Of a stretch of DNA of 64,000 nucleotides, positions 25,701 to 40,200 are shown in pieces. Where the stretch lies: positions 7,910,328 to 7,974,327 of the forward strand of contig CM037586.1 of assembly GCA_021018995.1 (NCBI GenBank), in the 5' to 3' direction. Source of the DNA: Chloranthus sessilifolius. Taxonomy: Eukaryota > Streptophyta > Magnoliopsida > Chloranthales > Chloranthaceae. The notes under the pieces were generated by a model. It ran no database searches, was not told where the DNA came from, and saw only the letters and a program-made list of their open reading frames with translations. A program made the translations under genes and the position numbers. Within the stretch, counting starts at the first letter, position 1. Every line of letters starts with the position of its first letter.

Positions 25701-28700
25701 ATTCATTAGTTTGGGATATCCACACATCCATAGCAATCTTCATCACAATGTGGTGGCTTTGTTCGTGGAGATGATGGATGTCATTGGTAAAGAGTGAGCC
25801 GAGTCTAATCAGAGATTGGAAGTTAATAGAGTGCGGTCCATAGATACCAAGGGGAATTTTACTATTCGGTCGTTTTATAAATGTTTTGTTTCCCAACCCT
25901 TGATGGTGCACTCGTGGTCCTACCACCCCCACCCAAACCACCACCACAAGGGTGCCTTTTTTTGGTGGATCTTGCTTGGGGCCAGATCCTAATGGTTGAT
26001 CAGCTTACAATCAGTGTGTCATGTGTTTGGAAGATCCGGAGTTGCTTGATTATCTTTTATCCATTGTTGGGTTGCTAGCAAGGGGTACTATGGTAAAGAT
26101 CTTTAAGATTGCTTGGATTTTATCGAGATCTTGTGGCGAGCTTATGGAGGGTTGGGAGACTGGGGTCTTTAGTGGGATAATAAGGCTCTTTGAAAGGCTC
26201 CCTCTTTGCAATCTTTTAGGGCTTATGATCTGAGAGAAATGACAAGATCTTTCAGAGTTTGGAAACCCATTGGCCTAAGTAGGCGATCTACCAGAGATTG
26301 GGTCTTAAGTTGGGTGCTTCTTGATAAGGAGTTTGGGGTTGTCAGTGAGGATTACAAGGATCCTCCTGAGATCTGGGGTGATCTGAACTTTATGAATTTG
26401 GCTGCGTTTGTGCTTCCTGCCATGGGTCAAAATATTGGTTTTCCGATACGTGTCGGCCGGTACATTCAATGTATCGTTTTGGTACATTAAAAAAAAAAAA
26501 AATCCCGAAAATACCCTAAAATTCTAGGAAATATATTTAATGATTTTCTATTTTTTCAAAATTTTTAAATATTATTTAAGGCTTCTTTGAGGCATATTTG
26601 AGAATTTTATCAACTTAAAAGTATAAAACCTCTCAACTTAACAATATATATGATAATATGAATATGTATCGCAGCTAAACATCAATGGTATGTTCCTAAT
26701 TGCATGTGACAAATGATGTGTCACATATTAATTACATGTGTGACATGTAATTAATGACATGTGACATGTGACACATGTCATTAATTACATGTGATGTGTT
26801 ACATGTAATTAATGACATGTGTCACATGTCGTTGATGATATAGTAATTGATGATACTATATAAATTCATTTTTGAAAGAGTAATTAATATATGTTAGTAA
26901 ATAATTAATATAGGTTAATTTTCTTAAATAGATAAATCTATATAACAAATAAATAATAATTTATTATCTATGTGAGCAACTAATTAACCAAATATTTTGA
27001 TTTATTGTAGGAAAAAAATAAAACTAGGTTAGTAGATCTAAGCTAGGTCACAAACCCTAAAAATAAACTCAATTTAGGACCCATTAGAGACATTATAGGC
27101 TCAAATTAGGGAGTTTTAACACAAAACCCGCAAAGAATTTCAAAATCTACCACATTTATAGGTAGATCTTGAATAAATAAAGGTGAAAATGTAAGAAATG
27201 GGGGAAAAATAACGTTAAATGGTAGAACACGTACTCTTCGGCGAGACGACGACGATCCCGCACTTTTTGGGTGGTGCTAAAAGCCTAAAATGGTCTCCAG
27301 TGCTTCCTTGATGGAAGAGGAGAAAGAAGAGAGGAGAGAAAATAAGAAAGAAAAGGAGAAAAGGGATTTAAAATCGAAACCCCGTGTTTTTGCTCGGTGG
27401 AGTAGTCCACAAAAATATAGTTCAAATTATTGGACGATAATTTGAAATTATTGTCCAATATGGGTGATAAATTGCCTGTATCAGACGATAAATTGATGCT
27501 TTTAAGGGGTGCCAGATAAATACCCATTTTACCTTATCGGGCACCTCCCAGACCGATACGTAACGGTATGTCCGAGATTTTGATCCATGCTTCCTGTATT
27601 CTTGTGGTTTCCTAAGGTGCTAGGTCTTTCTTTTGGGGAGTTTTTTTTCTTTTCCTTGGGCTTATGCTTTTTGTTTCTTTTATGTTCGCTTTTAGGCCTT
27701 GCCCTTTTAGGTCCTCGCTAACACGTGTTTGTATTGCCTATGTTTTGTAATATATCATTCTATTTTACTAATAAAAAACTCACATTTTTTTTATGAAGTG
27801 TAATCTTCGTTATCTTTAGTAAAATAATCTTTATAAGTATCTAGTTTAAACTTGTACTTTTAAAATCCAGTTAAACATAAGTGAATCATATTTTCAAATA
27901 AAAAAATATAAGCTTCATAAATTTTTAATATTTCTTCCTAACTATATCTCCATATTTTTATTGATTTTTTCCTAAATTATGATTGTTTGCTCGTACTGAA
28001 TAATTTCATGATGTCAATTATTCCTCTTTTTTTTTTTTCTGATTTACTTCCCAAATCACGAAAATTTTCCCTCGCTGAATAATTCCCACTTCCCGACTTG
28101 GTAACTATATTGGTACTAGCCAACTCCGGTACTTAGCCAGTATTGGTACCAAAACCATCGATCAAAATCTCGGACGATACCGATACGTATCGTTCTGAGG
28201 GGGTGCCCGATACGGTAAAATTGGTATTTATCGGGCACCCCTTAAAAGCATCAATTTATTATTTGATAGGAGCAATTTATTGCCCGTATCAGACGATAAT
28301 ATCAAGATGATAATTTCAAATTATCGTATGATAATTTAAACTATATTTTTCTGGGCCGCTCCATCAAGCTGAAACCCTTTTTCTCCTTTTTTTTCTTCTT
28401 ATTTTCTCTCCTCTCTTCTCTCTTTTTCTGCCTCTTCCATCATGGGAGACTGGAGACCATTTTAGGCTTTCAACACCACCCGAAAAGCGCGGGATCGTTG
28501 CCGTCTCCCTGGAGATACGTGTTCTACCATTTAAGGTTAATTTTCTCCAATTTCTTACATTTTCCCCTTTATTTATTCAAGATCTACCTATAAAATATGG
28601 TAGATTTTCAAATTTTAGGCTCAAATTTGGGGGTTTTGTGTTAAAATCACTAATTTGAGGCTATAATGTCTCTAATGGGTCCTAAATTGAGTTTATTTTT

Positions 28701-31228
28701 AGGGTTTGTGACCTAGAGCTAACCTAGCCTAGATCTACTAACCTAGGTTTTTTTTTTCCCTAAAATAAATCAAACTATTTGGTTAATTAGTTGCTCAGAT
28801 AGATAATAAATTATTATTTATTTTTATATGGATTTATCTATTTAAGAAATTTAACCTATATTAATTATTTACTAACATATTTTAATTACTCTTTCAAAAA
28901 TTAATTTATATATTATCATTAATTAGTATATCATCAATGACAGGTGGCACGTCATTTGATGATGTGTCACATACCCCATGACATGTGTCACATGTCATTA
29001 ATTACATGTGATTAATGACATGTGTCACATGTCATTGATGATATGTTACATACCCCATGATATGTGCCACATGTCATTGATGATGTGTCACATACCCCAT
29101 GACATGTGTCACATGTCACATGTCATTAATTACATGTGACACATCATTTGTCACATGCAATCAGGAACATATCATCGATGTTTAGTTGCGATACATATTC
29201 ATATTATCATATACATTGTTAAATTGAGAGGTTTTATACTTCTAAGTTGATAAAATATGCCTCAAAGAAGCCTTAAATAATATTAAAAAAAAAAACCATT
29301 AAATATATTTTCCTTGAATTTTAGGGTAATTTTTGGGATTAAAAAAAAAAAAGTACTAGGGTGATACATTCAATGTATCAGCTGATACGCTGATACGTAT
29401 CATCTTGGAGGTTGGACGATACGTATCGGAAAGCCGATATTTTGACCCATGACCAAAGCTGAGATTTCAAACCCTCAAGATGCCATTCTCTTAACTCTTT
29501 TTTCACTCCATTTCTATTAGTTGGGTCCCATGGCGTTATCTAGAGGTATCAGCTGGTATCGATACATATCGGTTTTGTCGAGAACCTATACCGATACCAC
29601 CCCAATACAGGTATCAGTATTGGACTGATACGGGCTAGTATCGGCCGATACTGACCGATACAAACCTTTTTTTATACTTATTAAAAATAAAATAAAAAAT
29701 GACCGATACGGTATTGGTGATACCGTATCCGTATCAGCCGATATGTATTGGTCCATCTTGAACCAACACCTAATACCAATAGCGAGTTTGATGCCTTGAT
29801 CTAGAGATTACAAAATGCAATGCCATTGTTTTCAAGTTATTTTACTTCTATGGTTCTTTCTTAGCATAGCTTGGATATGTTATGTTTGCAAATTATTAAC
29901 TGTTCTTTGTTTCAGTTGAGAAACGAATTGTGGATGAAGTTAGGAAGCATGACACGCTAATAATTGTTGGGGAAACAGGAAGTGGGAAAACAACTCGTGA
30001 GTTCTCTCTTCTTCACATCTTGCTAGTACAAAGTCTCCTAAATAATATGGAGGCTGCTACTAACCCCCCACAACATACTGGATATCCCCTAAATAATATA
30101 GGGGGTCACTTTGAATTGGATGATGGAGATTATTTTTCGTTCTAATCTTTCACACAACTGATCTTGATATCATGGGAATATCATCAGACGTTCAGGTTGT
30201 GATTCCACGTGATACACATCCCAAAAAAGTGACCCAAAGACCATGTGGTATACATTATGCTCACGGGTCACTTTTGGGAGGTGTCACATGGAATTAAAAA
30301 CTGACCGTCTGACGATATGCCCATGATCTCAGGATCAGTTTTGTCAAAGATTGGAATTAAAAACGATCTCCATCATCTTATTCATAGGAGTCAACTGTTT
30401 TCATCTGTTCTTAATGGGGGATATTCAGTGCTTGGTGTGGGGTTAGTACCAGTCCCCTAAATAATATATGTGCCTTGTTTTATCCACTCTTATCAGATTT
30501 AATTAAACAGTTCTCCAAGGTAGGAATATTGTTGACAGGATTCTGTTGATTTTGTTAAGATCTTAGGCCCGGGATATGCATATGGTTGAAATATTTTTTT
30601 ATTTTTATATTATATGAAAGACATTAATAGATTAGAAGGTAAAGGTAGTATACAAGGACAGAGGAAAATTATGGAAGCAGTAGGGCTCAGATACACAATC
30701 TCACCCTTTTAACACTTCCCTTGCCAACGTATTTGCCTCGTGATTTTGCTCGTCTATTGTGCATTGTCACCAAGGCGGGGTTCGACAATACAACAAGGTT
30801 AAAATTTCGGAAAATCCGGCAAAATTCGGCAAGTTAGGGGAAATATTCGGAGAAAAATCGGAGAGAAAAAAAAAAAATATTAAAAAGTATAAAAAAATAA
30901 ATTAAAAATAACGATTCAAGCACAAAAATTGTGAATTATTTGTTATTTTTTAAAAACACGATTTTTTGAAAAAATCGCAAATAATTCGTAGAATCTCAAA
31001 TTCGCGAATGTTTCAAAAATTCAGCAAATTTGGTGACTATGCTAATGTGTCTAAATGGGGTGCTAAACAATATGAAACACCAATAGCATTTGGAACAATT
31101 GGGTTTAACCTCTACAGACCCAAAAACAACCATATATATATTTGTAGCAACCCTCCATGTGTACCCTGAAAGAACTTCTAAAGTTTTTTGAAATCCTTCC
31201 AGGAAGGTTCCTGCCTCAGCTTCGACAA

Positions 31229-31279
<51 letters not shown>

Positions 31280-34200
31280 GCAACCCTCCACGTATACCCT
31301 GAAGGAACTACTAATTTTTTTTGAAATCTCTCCAGGAAGGCTCCTGCCTGAGCTTCGATTGAGTCTTGGCCTTGAAAAATATTTGACCACCTCGTCATTA
31401 TGATTCCCAAATATGCCTCTTTACTTGCTAGCGATGATTAAAAAACAATATATGGGCGATTGTATATGGCATGTTAACCATTTTTTTTTGCAAGGAGAAT
31501 GCAAGTCCAAATTAGTCAAGGAAAAAAATCGATTACACAATCCGCATAGATTTTTTTATGTAAACAATGGATTATATTTACAATCAACTCCAATATTAGC
31601 AAGGTTTCCTACCTCGTAATTGGACTCATTGTAGGTATGTGATTTTCAGCATACTAAAATAGAAGAGGAAATGTTTCATTTAGAAGAAGGAAGATACATT
31701 GCTTCAAATCCTTTCTTTATCATCTGATGCATGTATGGCGATCAAATCCTTTATTCACAGTTTATTATCTCATACAAATCTGTGCGAGTTTTCACCATAG
31801 TCACCAAATTCTCCAAATTTTTAAAAAAATTGCGAATAATTCGTGAATTTAAGGTTCTAAAAATTATTTGCAAATTTTTAAAAAATCATGTTTTTTGAAA
31901 ATTCATGAACTTTGTGAATAAGATGCGAATAATTCATGATTTTTTTCAATATATCGTGCTTTTTAATATTCTTTAGACTTATTATTTTTTTTGTACTTTT
32001 TATTCTTATATCTTATTTTTTCTCCTATTTTTTCTAAATTTTTTCCCGACCTTGGCAAATTTTGCAGGATTTTTTTCGAATTTTAACCTTTCCGAAACCC
32101 GACTTGGTGACTAGGGATTTCACGGGGTGATGGGTGTCAGTTTTTTGACTGGGGGAGAAAAGAATATTTTAGCCCTAAAAATTTGAGCAAAATCAAGACG
32201 AAAGAACATTTCTATCCTGTCATTCAAAGCAGTCCACGCCTTTTCATAGGAGTTGCAGTTGTACCTCTTTGCTTACATTTTACCTTAATAAATTGGTATT
32301 TCTGAAAAGAAGAAGAGAAAAGTGGTCTATAATACTTTTACAGACATTTAAAAACAAAAAAGAGAAAACCCATTTGGTCTGAGAATTGGTTGTTCTCGAT
32401 TCAATCAGTCAAACCTAAAATGTTGAGACATGGATGATTCAGCTGATCAGCTCAACTCAATTCAAATTGAGCTTGTATGTGTAATTTGGTAAACTTATTT
32501 CTGAGTTTGACTTGAAAATTTATTCGTAAATTTGAGAAATGCGTCCTAAAACAATCAATAGTTTCATGAAAGGATAGCAGTTATTTCAACGTTCAAAAAT
32601 GAATCTCCAGGGGTCTCTCGCAAAAAAGAAGAAAAGAACCCCTAAGCATACAGCTGAGTTGACTCATGGCTTATTTGAGTTTAGACCATGGGTTTGAGTC
32701 AAGTCGCAAGCATCAACTATATAAGACCACTACATATTATTGATTTTAGAAACTTGATAACCTCATTTTGGCCTTGTTATGTCTTAGTTGAAATTCAATA
32801 AGAAAAAAAAAGGACAATGAGTCATTGGAAAGTTTGATCCATAATAGGGGCATTAATGAGCCATTGGAAAATTTAACCTACAATAGAAAAACTTTTTGCG
32901 GATTCACTTAAATTCGTCCATCTTGTTGGTATGCTGTGCTCTATCTTTTTTTTTTTTTTTAAATATTTTAATTTTCTTATTTCTATTTCTCTTCTAGATT
33001 AGGTGTAACTTCACTGAGCATTTATGGTTTTGTTTTATGAGTTATTTACACTTTTCAAGTGTTTCTCACTTTAGCAATATTTCCTGCAGAATTGCCACAA
33101 TTTTTGTTAAATGGGGGATTCTGTCATGGTGGGAAAGTTATCGGGATTACTCAACCTCGGCGGGTTGCAGCCGTTACTGTTGCAAAACGTGTAGCAGAAG
33201 AATGCAGCACTGAGGTAGGCCAAAAGGTTGGGTATTCAATTAGATTTGAAGATGCAACTTCCAGCTCCACAAGGATCAAGTACATGACTGATGGATTTCT
33301 ATTGAGGTACCATTGGGGATTCAAGAAAATGCACAGTTAGATTTTCTGTGGATGAAAAATATTAGAAAAAATAGTCATTGGAAAATAATAAGTAAAATAT
33401 ATGTGTTACAAAAAATGAAAGATAATCACTATATTTATCATATGGACACAATCATGCACTCAATTTTTCGTTCTCTAGCAATCTGACTCTTGAGTATTTA
33501 TGACTGTATTTGTTTCCGTTTTTTGTTGGTGTTGGCTTTGCGTGTCCTATTTGATTTCTCCACTCCTTTATGATTCACAATAAGCTCTCTGTGACTTCGC
33601 AATCCTTCATGTCCCTCACACTGTTTCCCTATAGGTCCGTTGGTCTTCCTCTTCTCATACTTCCTTTGTACTTGTAGCATCTCAACTCTTCGGATAGGCC
33701 TACTTCTGGTCTCCAATGGACGTGTCCAAACCACCTCAAGCGACATTCAGTAATTTGTTCATTTATAGGTGTTACTCTCAAATTTCCTCATATGTAGTTG
33801 TTTCTAATTTATCCTTTTGTGGCCGCATGTAACCCTATCTTCTTGTCGCTTTTCATTGCCCAACATTCTGCATCATATAATATACAGTTCTAACCGGCCT
33901 TTTATGAAAACATCCCTTCAATCTAAGTAGAACTCTTGGGGTGAGAATATTCCACTTGCTTGTCTCCATTTCAACCAACCTGCATTAGTCCTATTTAAGA
34001 CATCCTCTTCAAATCCAAGGCTAATTGTAAAGTAGAACCTAGATACTAATATCTATGGCAATGTGGCACTAGGTGGTTTTCTATTTCAACTAATCCACTT
34101 CCAGTCTATCGTGTTCACTAAATTTGCACTTTTATTTATTTCATTTTTTTTGTTAATTTTCAAACCTCTTCACTCTAGGGCCTTTCTATACAATTCCAGC

Positions 34201-37200
34201 TTAACATTTATTCGTCTCCTTGTTCGGAATATTAATGTCACATTATCCACAAATAATATGCACCATGGAACTTCTTATATGTCTATAGTTAACTCATCCA
34301 TGATCAGGGAAAATAGATAAGGGCTTAAGGCAGATCCTTGATGCACTCATCGCTCTACACATTATTCTTGCACTAGTTACCTACCTTTCCTACAATAATC
34401 TCAATATATAAGTTTGGATGCATTTCTTTCTCAACGTCCACCAGATTATCTGTCTTGGCACCCTATCATATGCCTTTTCCAAATCAATAGAAACCATATG
34501 TAAGTTTTTCCTTCTATCTTTAACCTTCTCAATAAGTTGCCTCAGTAGGAAAATTGTTTTAGTTGTTGATTTTCCCAACACAAATCCAAATTGGTTGTTT
34601 GATATACTTGATTCTTGTCTTAGCCATTGTTCTAGTATTCTTCTCAAGAAACCCGGAGGGGTAGCTCAGTTGGTCAGGCCTTGGGTTTGCTCCCCAGTGG
34701 TCACCAGTTTGAGTCGCCTCAGGGGGTGATTGGAGTATTACCCGGTCGTTAGCTCCAGGGCCCTGTGGGATTAGTCGAGGTGTGCGCAAGCTGGCCCTGA
34801 CACCCACGGATTAAAAAAAAAAAGTATTCTTCTCAAGAGTTTTATAGTTTATTCATAAGTTTAATGCCTTGGTAGTTGACACGGTTTTCGATGTTTCCTT
34901 TTGTCTTATAAAAAGGGTCCACAATGCTTTGATTACGTTTAAGATTATTTTTAATCACGTAAATTAACTTTTTTTTGCGACAAAAGTATATAGGCTATCT
35001 GAGTGGAACATACATCTCCAATGTCGAAGTATATCTCCCAATGCTCTCTTTTGCTAATGAATCCCGGTAAAGAGTTAGCTTCATTATGGGCATGAAGGTA
35101 TGGAAGTGTGGTTCTTACACATCTCCATTTCCTTATGCATCCTCCAAAGATTCTAAATCCCTTTGCCACTTTAGAAGATTGCTTTATAAGGCTCGTCTTT
35201 TATGATGATTGGAGTATATATGTTGTGACCAAACACACATTTTTTGGGAAAAAATGAGAATTTATCAGATATGCCTTTTTTCGCTCTCTCTCTCTCTCTT
35301 TTCATTTTTTTGTTCAAAAAATCACTTTTTATTCCATACCTAGACTTGGTCACTATGACAGTGACTAGTGGTGGACCATTTATCACTTAGTGATCTAGCT
35401 CAGTCATTCTTATTGAATATTTCATATCAAAATGGTCATATGATCATTTGGATATGAAAGAGTAAGAAGCAACATGTTGTTTCTAATTCCAGTGTTGAAG
35501 CGAGTATGGAGCCATGTGAATCCGATTTATTCTCGCTGATCTTGGAATACATCTGAAGCTTGCTATTGAGCTTTATGGTGACAATGAAGCTATAATCCAT
35601 ATTACCGAGAATCTTATTTATCACAAAAGGACAAAGCAGATTGAAGTGCATTGACACCTCATACGCGAAAAGGTGGAAGCAATCAAATTTGTACACCTCA
35701 TGTGGTTTCTGAAGATCAATAGGTCAATATTTTGACCAAAGCTGTTGGAAGGGCAATATTGCATGACACTACCTCCAAGTTGGGCATAATAGACATCTAT
35801 GCACCAACTTGAGGGGGAATAGAGGTATCACAAGTATGAGTAGAGTGTGCTTCTTGTTAGTATTACACGTCTAGTATTTTAGCGTTGTTTGTATATATGA
35901 GTCTAGTATAAGTGATATAAATATTCATAATATGATGGGTGTAAGATAGTTATGGGTCTGTCTTCCTCCCCCCATTATGCTGTTTATCTAATTTCTAACT
36001 CTTTATAACTGCATTTACTATCAATAGACCAGGCTGTTGCTAAATGCTTCCCTAGTTCAGTTTATCTGTCGGTGTATTTATTGTCCTAATACTCCAAGGA
36101 GCAAGGCTTGAATGTTTCCCCCACTGTCTCACAACACCTTAGAAGGAACCTTGGGAAGAGGTCCCACATGCGCAACCCTTTTCTTAGATTCCCTCCCCAG
36201 ATCTCTTCCATCATTGTGTGGTCCCTGGCCGGGAATCTCCCTCTGCTCATCAAGCTCGCTGATCACCACATCTCACTGGATATTTCCACCCATTTTGAAT
36301 ACCCCTAGCTTGCTGTCTTGAAAGTATTGGGTTGTCCCCTCAAGTTGGTTTGTGCGGGCATGCATTCAAGTCGTGGTGATTTTTTGCTACATTGTGAGGC
36401 ATGAGAGTGCATGCTTGGTACTTCGTAGCGATGGGGCATCAGTGGGCTTCACGTGGCTCAACGCATGGTGATTCAGAGGAAGGTTTAAAAATTTGGTATC
36501 GGAGGTGGTATCTGCCAACCTTCCCGCCCATATGCATATGTATCAGCGATGCCGATACATATTGGGGATACCAAGTCCCTTCTTTGGCTACTACTTATTT
36601 GCAGTATCAACAAATACCAAACCTATATCGGTAATATGTATTGGCCGATGCGGCTGATATTGGCTGAAACAACCGATATCGACCATTACCAGCTGATATG
36701 GATCAATTTCAGTACCGTTATTGGATCAGGTCGAAACCTGAATTTTTAAACCATGGTATAGAGTCTCAATACTTGTGGGTGTGCTGTGGGCCTCGTGTGC
36801 TGGTAGTGAAAGCGTTGCTGCCCCCAGTGTTGGCTTGTGATTGCGTTGCAGGGCCTTCATGGTGGGCACTTGAGGTTTCCACTCGGTATCATTGTTGGGA
36901 ACGCCAGGGTGTCGCGTAGGCATGATAATTCACTTGAACATATCCTGACCTTTCAAGCTTGGTTTTAATATTTGCGTAATAGATTTTGTTTTCAGCATCT
37001 GGGTCTATTTTCAAAAACTTCCATCGACTTTGAGTGCCATAATTTATTCTAGGTGGGTTCTTACAGATTACCCAAATTGAATGGATACCATGGGAGATGG
37101 TTACACATGTTGAAAAATTATAAAAAATCGAGAATGAAAATAGTGCTAAGAATCTTCTTATTTTTATTATTATTTGTTTTTTCTGCCCAGTGTTCGTTCC

Positions 37201-40200
37201 TCCCCAATGTTCTAAGTCCAAGTGCTGTTTCTTACCATTGTTTTTCATGGCGCAGGGACATATTGAGGACTGGTATCAAGTTCTGCATGTCCTTTTTTCT
37301 CGAATATTTTATTTTTCACTCATTTTAGGGAACCAGTAACCATTCTTGAAATAATGCAGACTAACTTTTCATTATTTAAATAGTAATAATATGAAGATCC
37401 TCAAATAAATACCTACTCATTTATGGCTTCATATATCACAGGGAAGCATTATTGGATCCTTTTCTATCTAGGTATTCAGTCATCATCGTTGATGAAGCTC
37501 ACGAGAGAACAGTTCACACGGATGTTCTGTTAGGCTTGTTGAAAAATGTACAAAATTCAAGGTCAAGATCAGCCATTCAAGAGAGTAAAGTATCTGATAA
37601 AGATGATAACACTAAATCCTTTAATCCTATGAAGGCATGTCAAATTTCAAATCTCCCTCCACTAAAGTTGATTATAATGTCGGCGAGCTTGGATGCAAGA
37701 GGGTTCTCTGATTATTTTAGGGGCGCAAGAGCTGTTCACATTCAAGGGAGGCAGTACCCGGTAGATGTACTTTACACTTATCAAGCTGAACCAGATTACC
37801 TGGATGCAGCTTTAATTACTATTTTTCAGGTACTTGATTTCCCTTGTGTTCCAGCAGTCTGTTATCTTGATCCATATTTCTTAGAAAGGTTCAACAATTT
37901 GAAACTTGTCTTGGGCTTGAGGAAGGCTCGAGTTTGAGTTGAATTGAAGCACACTCAGTTGCTTAATTGAGTTCTATTTTAGAATTCCTTTTTTTAAATC
38001 ATTTTTTTGGATTGTTTTAATACTCCCACCGAATCTTTGAGAGCGCCCACGTTGAAAACCCATTGACTGCTTTGAATTAGATGATAAGAGATCGTTTTTC
38101 GTCCCAATCTTCCACGCACTTGATCTCGAGACCTTGGGTGTACCATTAGATAATAGATACTCAGACTTTGATTGTACGTGGGACAAATCCCAAAAAAGTG
38201 ATCGGAAAATCACGTGGTATCGATCACTTTCAAACTTGATTATAAGGTCACTTCTTTTGGATCCGTGCCACTTAAAATCAACGTCTGACTGTCTGATGGT
38301 ATTCCCATGATCTCGAGATCTAGTGTGTGGAAGATTAGGATGAAAAATGATCTCCAGCATCCGATTCAAAGAAGTCAATGGGTTTTAACGTGGGTGCTCT
38401 CAAAGATTCGGTGGGTGTATTTAAAGGTACTCTTTTTTTTATCACTTGATCGAGCTTTCAACATTTCTTCATAGTTATTTAGTTATGATATTCAGATAAG
38501 GATGCCATTACGAACACACACTTCTATTTTTAGATTCATTTGGAGGAGGGTCTGGGGGATATACTTGTCTTTTTGACTGGGCAAGAAGAGATTGAATCAG
38601 TAGAAAGACTTGTCCAGGAGCGAGTTAAGCAACTGCCCGAAAGCAGACAAAAGATTCTAACTGTTCCCATTTATTCGTCTCTTCCATCAGAGCAGCAAAT
38701 GCAAGTTTTCAAGCCAACGCCATCTGGATTTCGCAAGGTAGCCTTTATGATTTAAGTTACGTTTATAATGCAGCTTATGATTAGGGAATTTTGCCTGTAG
38801 CCCAATGGAAGGTTGACAATAGTGCAACCTCTAGGTCACAGGTTCAATCCCAGCTTACTTACCTATCAAGAAAAAATGCAGCTAATGATTAATGGAGCAT
38901 AAAATTATGGGAGCCATTAATTGCACACGCTTAAGTGATTGCACCGAATTGACAAAAATTTGTCCTTGCACGTGCTTCTTGTGATTGCACATAAAACTAA
39001 AAAAAATTGCACCTTAATTAAATATTGTGGTGGCCCACATCTCTCTTTCCACTGTTGTCTCTCTCTCTCTCTCTCCATTTCTCTCTCCATCCACTGTTCC
39101 CTCTCTCTCCACACTTCTGTTTCTCTCTCTACATCTCTCCCATTGTTGTCTCTTCCCAGTTCTCTCTCCATGCTCTCTCTTTAGACCGTGGCTAGGGTTT
39201 CTACCCAAGGTACAACCATCACGGTAACTTAGTCATTTAAAAAAAAATACATATCAATTGTTAATCTGATCTAAATTTCATGGCTCCCTAAAATTATAGT
39301 AGACTCTCTCTCTTTGAACAGCGTGCGCAAGTAATAGCTCCCTAAAACTATAGTACATTGTTAATCTGATCTAAATTTCATGGAATAAAATTCAGTGGTT
39401 TCTAAATTGAGATGTACCAGTTTATTAAGATTTGGTCAAAGAAGCCTTTGGGTCGAAATTTTTGCTTCTTCTTTTTCTATGAGCCCTTTTTTTTCTATTC
39501 TTTTTTAATGCACAGTCTTTCTTGTGTTATAATTCAAGTACAAAGAAAAGCAAGTCCCAATCAAGTAAGCTGTCTCAAGATTTATGTTAAAAAAGTTATA
39601 TTGGTTACTTTCTCCTTTATATCAATAATACTGTTTATGTTTTTGGAACCTTCGTAGTTTCTTTATACTTGTGGCCATTAGCTTTAGTTTAGGGATAATG
39701 GCTCCTGACCTACATTTAAACACCAAATGGTGTTTTAACGGTCTTTCACCATTAAATTAGAAATTTTGATCTCACACTGTTTAAGTGTGGTTTACTATTA
39801 TGACATGTGACACACATTTATGATCAATCTAAATTTGCTAGGTGGCAATTCATCTTTAGAAAATGTTTTAGCCAAAGAATCATGCCCATAAGTGGATGTG
39901 AACCATCCGATTCTCGAACTTTAACCATTAAAAGTAAGCACAATGGTTGATAGTAGAGTGCACTGATCGGATGGTTCAAGACTCAAAAAATGTGATTTTT
40001 TGGCCCATTGCCTTTGAATCTATGATCTATCACTTTGATGGTGTGGATTACCCTTATGACCACATCTGAAGCCATTGATGGTATACAATCATTTAAACAC
40101 CGTTTTGGTGTTTAACTGACGGACAGGAGAGTTGGTCTGTTTCCGCATAGATTGTAGATCTTTTTGCGCACAGGTTACATTTTTTTTCTTTTTGTTGACC

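Noticed and set aside
34660-34730. A tRNA gene
   Set aside because: A and B boxes are present, but there is no foldable acceptor stem. The A tail and 16-bp duplication show a SINE.
37830-37937. Extension of helicase exon 5 by about 35 codons
   Set aside because: The frame stays open past CAG|GTACTT, but the text is not helicase-like. The next exon joins in phase only from 37829.
38917-39227. Arg/Glu-rich and Ser/Leu-rich frames on opposite strands
   Set aside because: They derive from a CTCTCT/GAGAGA tract within a MITE.
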